9,179 nt of DNA from an uncultured Clostridia bacterium (GTDB taxonomy: Bacteria > Bacillota > Clostridia > Peptostreptococcales > Anaerovoracaceae), in NCBI GenBank assembly GCA_945788655.1, contig CALZMV010000048.1, positions 1 to 9,179 of the forward strand, written 5' to 3'. The notes beneath the pieces are model-generated. The model was not told the origin of the DNA. It did not search any database and saw only the letters and a program-made list of their open reading frames with translations. Shown one piece after another: positions 7,317 through 9,179 of this stretch. The position numbers and the translations under genes were made by a program. Each line of letters begins with the position of its first letter. Positions within the stretch are counted from its first letter, which is position 1.

Positions 7317-9087
7317 AATTAGTCAGGTCACCCAAGAGGTGACCTTGTTTTTACGTAATTTAGGTTTTTCAAACTATTATATTATTAAAATTTTCGATCT
7401 GGTGGGCGATGCAGCCATTGCCTTGACTGAGGACAATCCCTATTGGCTGCTGGAGGAATTCCCTCACATGACCTTTGCGAAAGTTGATGAGGCGGCACAG
7501 AAACTTGGCGTTGAAAGGGACAGCATTTACCGAATCAGAGCTGCCATCAGACACGGCCTTTCGGGATACGTGTCAAGGGGACACACATTTGCGCCTGCAA
7601 GAGAGTTCTGCAGTCAGATAGGTGAGTTTCTCTCCTTGAACAGCGAGCAGATAAAAGATGTTCTGGATGATATGGCGCTGGAGGGAGACTTGCATATTAC
7701 AGTGCTTGAGGGTAAAGAAGTAGTATATTTTTATGGATTATACAAGATGGAATGCCAGATTGTAAGCAGTGTAATTGCCCTTATGGATAAAACCCCGAAG
7801 CCTATAGGTGCAGATATGAATGCAATCATCCTTAGAGCTGAGAGAGACAGTAACATTACCTTGTCAGAAAAGCAAAGGCGCGCGGTAAGGGATTCTCTGA
7901 ACCAGAGCATTTCCATAATTACAGGCGGACCGGGAACCGGCAAAACCACCATAATAAACACTCTGATTCGCATTATGGAGGCAGGCGGATTGAATGTTGC
8001 AGTTGCAGCGCCTACAGGAAGAGCGGCAAAGCGCATATCTGAAACCAGCGGCAAACACGCCATGACCGTTCATAGGCTCCTTGACTATTACTATGATGAA
8101 GAAGCTCGTCAGATGGCTTTTGGCAGAAACAAGGAACATCCTCTTGAATACGATGCGGTGATAATAGACGAAGCTTCCATGATGGATCTGATGCTTACGG
8201 GGGCTTTATGCAGAGCCTTAAGAGATGACTGCAGACTGATACTGACAGGCGATGCAAATCAGCTGCCATCTGTAGGGGCAGGAAATGTCTTGGGGGACTT
8301 TATTGACAGCGGATATATTTTTACATCTATGCTTACAGAAATATTCAGACAGGCTCAGGAAAGCAATATCGTAGTAAACTCTCATAGAATCAACAGAGGT
8401 GAATACCCTGAATTTGGTGAGGACTTTGTTCTGGTACCGCAGGATAAACAGGCAGAAATACTAAAAACCATTGTAAACATCGCTTCTAAATATGATTTGA
8501 ATCAGGTGCAGGTTCTGACTCCCGTTAAAAAAGGCATATTAGGCAGTGAAAACTTAAACACCTACCTTCAGCAGGCTTTTAATCCCCATGCAGAGGATAA
8601 GGAAGAACTGAATTTTGGAAGCAAGGTCTTTCGAACCGGAGACAGAGTGATGCAGATAAAAAACAATTATAAGCTGGAGTATAAAAGGCCTGATGGTAAA
8701 GACGGAAGAGGGATATTTAACGGAGAAACCGGCGTAGTAAAGGCAGTTCACTCAGAGGAAAAAAAGCTTACCGTGTGTTTTGATGATGAACGCTGGGTTG
8801 AATATCCATATATTCAGCTTGATGAGATTGAACTTGCCTATGCCGTAACCGTTCACAAGAGTCAGGGAAGCGAGTTCCCCATTGTCATCATACCCATGAG
8901 CTGGTTTCCTCCGGCATTGGCTACGAGAAATCTGATATATACTGCAGTTACCAGAGGAAAGGAAAAGGTTATTGTAGTAGGAAAGCAGGAATACTTTAAT
9001 GCCATGGTGGAAAATGTCCAGATAGGCAAACGCAATTCGGGGTTGAAATGCAGATTGCAGGGTATTTACAATTCCATAACAATTTAG
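7306..9087 (+). CDS. recD2: RecD2-type ATP-dependent DNA helicase, N-terminally short
   Basis: A superfamily 1B (5'-3') DNA helicase of 593 aa, likely in DNA repair or replication-fork processing. The helix-hairpin-helix-like region is at about 12-85 (FLRNLGFSNYYIIKIF, DNPYWLLEE, ERDSIYRIRAAIRHGLS), followed by a winged-helix-like segment (about 95-145). Motor motifs are Walker A GGPGTGKTT (207-215), AAPTGRAAKR (234-243), Walker B IIDEAS (286-291; D288, E289), LTGDANQLPSVGAG (313-326), TEIFRQAQESNIV (344-356), AYAVTVHKSQGSEFP (511-525) and NLIYTAVTRGKEK (542-554). Typical RecD2 proteins are about 700-800 aa; the N-terminal OB-like and first hairpin regions are missing. The start chosen is TTG 7306, with GAGAGG at 7292-7297 and an 11-nt overlap with the upstream stop. 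The next ATG (residue 55) would cut into homologous sequence. A terminator-like hairpin lies within codons 7-13. Confidence 0.92.
   Translation: MLTKISQVTQEVTLFLRNLGFSNYYIIKIFDLVGDAAIALTEDNPYWLLEEFPHMTFAKVDEAAQKLGVERDSIYRIRAAIRHGLSGYVSRGHTFAPAREFCSQIGEFLSLNSEQIKDVLDDMALEGDLHITVLEGKEVVYFYGLYKMECQIVSSVIALMDKTPKPIGADMNAIILRAERDSNITLSEKQRRAVRDSLNQSISIITGGPGTGKTTIINTLIRIMEAGGLNVAVAAPTGRAAKRISETSGKHAMTVHRLLDYYYDEEARQMAFGRNKEHPLEYDAVIIDEASMMDLMLTGALCRALRDDCRLILTGDANQLPSVGAGNVLGDFIDSGYIFTSMLTEIFRQAQESNIVVNSHRINRGEYPEFGEDFVLVPQDKQAEILKTIVNIASKYDLNQVQVLTPVKKGILGSENLNTYLQQAFNPHAEDKEELNFGSKVFRTGDRVMQIKNNYKLEYKRPDGKDGRGIFNGETGVVKAVHSEEKKLTVCFDDERWVEYPYIQLDEIELAYAVTVHKSQGSEFPIVIIPMSWFPPALATRNLIYTAVTRGKEKVIVVGKQEYFNAMVENVQIGKRNSGLKCRLQGIYNSITI
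7325..7352 (+). terminator. Intrinsic terminator-like hairpin inside the 5' end of recD2
   Basis: AGGTCACC (7325-7332) and GGTGACCT (7338-7345) form a perfect 8-bp stem around a CAAGA loop, followed by TGTTTTT (7346-7352). It lies 8 nt after the stop codon of the CCA-family gene, as a gene-end terminator would. It also lies within the recD2 reading frame, about 20 nt after the TTG start. It could end transcription of the two upstream genes, or attenuate recD2 unless ribosomes translate through it. Confidence 0.65.
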
Positions 9088-9136
9088 TAATTAGAACATG
9101 CGAATTTTACACAGTTACGAAAGGCATTATGAGCGT

Positions 9137-9170
9137 GCAGGCTCCGGAGATATTCCGGGGCTTGTTTTGT
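9137..9170 (+). terminator. Intrinsic terminator after recD2
   Basis: The arms 9138-9148 (CAGGCTCCGGA) and 9154-9164 (TCCGGGGCTTG) pair over 11 positions with two G-U pairs, around a GATAT loop, and TTTTGTTAT follows. It lies about 50 nt after the recD2 stop, consistent with the end of the three-gene operon. No gene is supported in 9088-9179. Confidence 0.75.
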
Positions 9171-9179
9171 TATGGAGAA

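Noticed and set aside
9098..9179. Open frame from ATG 9098 to the window end (starts MRILHSYERHYERAGSG)
   Set aside because: It has no ribosome binding site and runs through the terminator hairpin 9137-9170; the frame is short and open only because the window ends.

Overview
The window is a piece of a low-to-moderate GC Gram-positive chromosome, most likely from an anaerobic member of the Clostridia. This is inferred from AGA-rich arginine codons, strong AGGAGG-type ribosome binding sites, TTG starts, short intergenic gaps, and protein families typical of that class. No rRNA, tRNA, CRISPR array, insertion sequence, phage gene or attachment site was seen. The content looks like ordinary chromosomal housekeeping.

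Region 1 (1-3984, plus strand) is a cell-envelope block. It holds the C-terminal end of an FtsW/RodA/SpoVE-type glycan polymerase, which overlaps by 4 nt a compact PbpA-type class B penicillin-binding protein. After a 79-nt gap with a stable hairpin come an OmpR/PhoB-type response regulator and a multi-pass membrane histidine kinase whose start overlaps the regulator's end. The first pair would polymerise and cross-link peptidoglycan. The second pair is a complete two-component system that could sense envelope state, although its signal cannot be read from the sequence.

Region 2 (3985-5022) holds a strong bidirectional terminator at 4018-4069, the convergent minus-strand gene nadE (ammonia-type NAD synthetase), and a 165-nt divergent promoter region between nadE and the next operon.

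Region 3 (5023-9170, plus strand) is a tight three-gene operon with overlapping genes: a YhaM-type OB-fold/HD 3'-5' exoribonuclease, a CCA tRNA nucleotidyltransferase-family protein, and an N-terminally short RecD2-type helicase. A good intrinsic terminator follows at 9137-9170. Together the genes suggest RNA 3'-end metabolism plus DNA repair, but co-function is inference.

I do not see a clearly new system. Two items deserve a second look. The CCA-family protein has lost or altered residues in most of its catalytic motifs (first Asp of DxD is Gly, GG is GE, RRDFTINA-type motif is CREFTIDA). A textbook terminator-like hairpin with a T-run lies directly after its stop codon, inside the first codons of the truncated recD2 reading frame.
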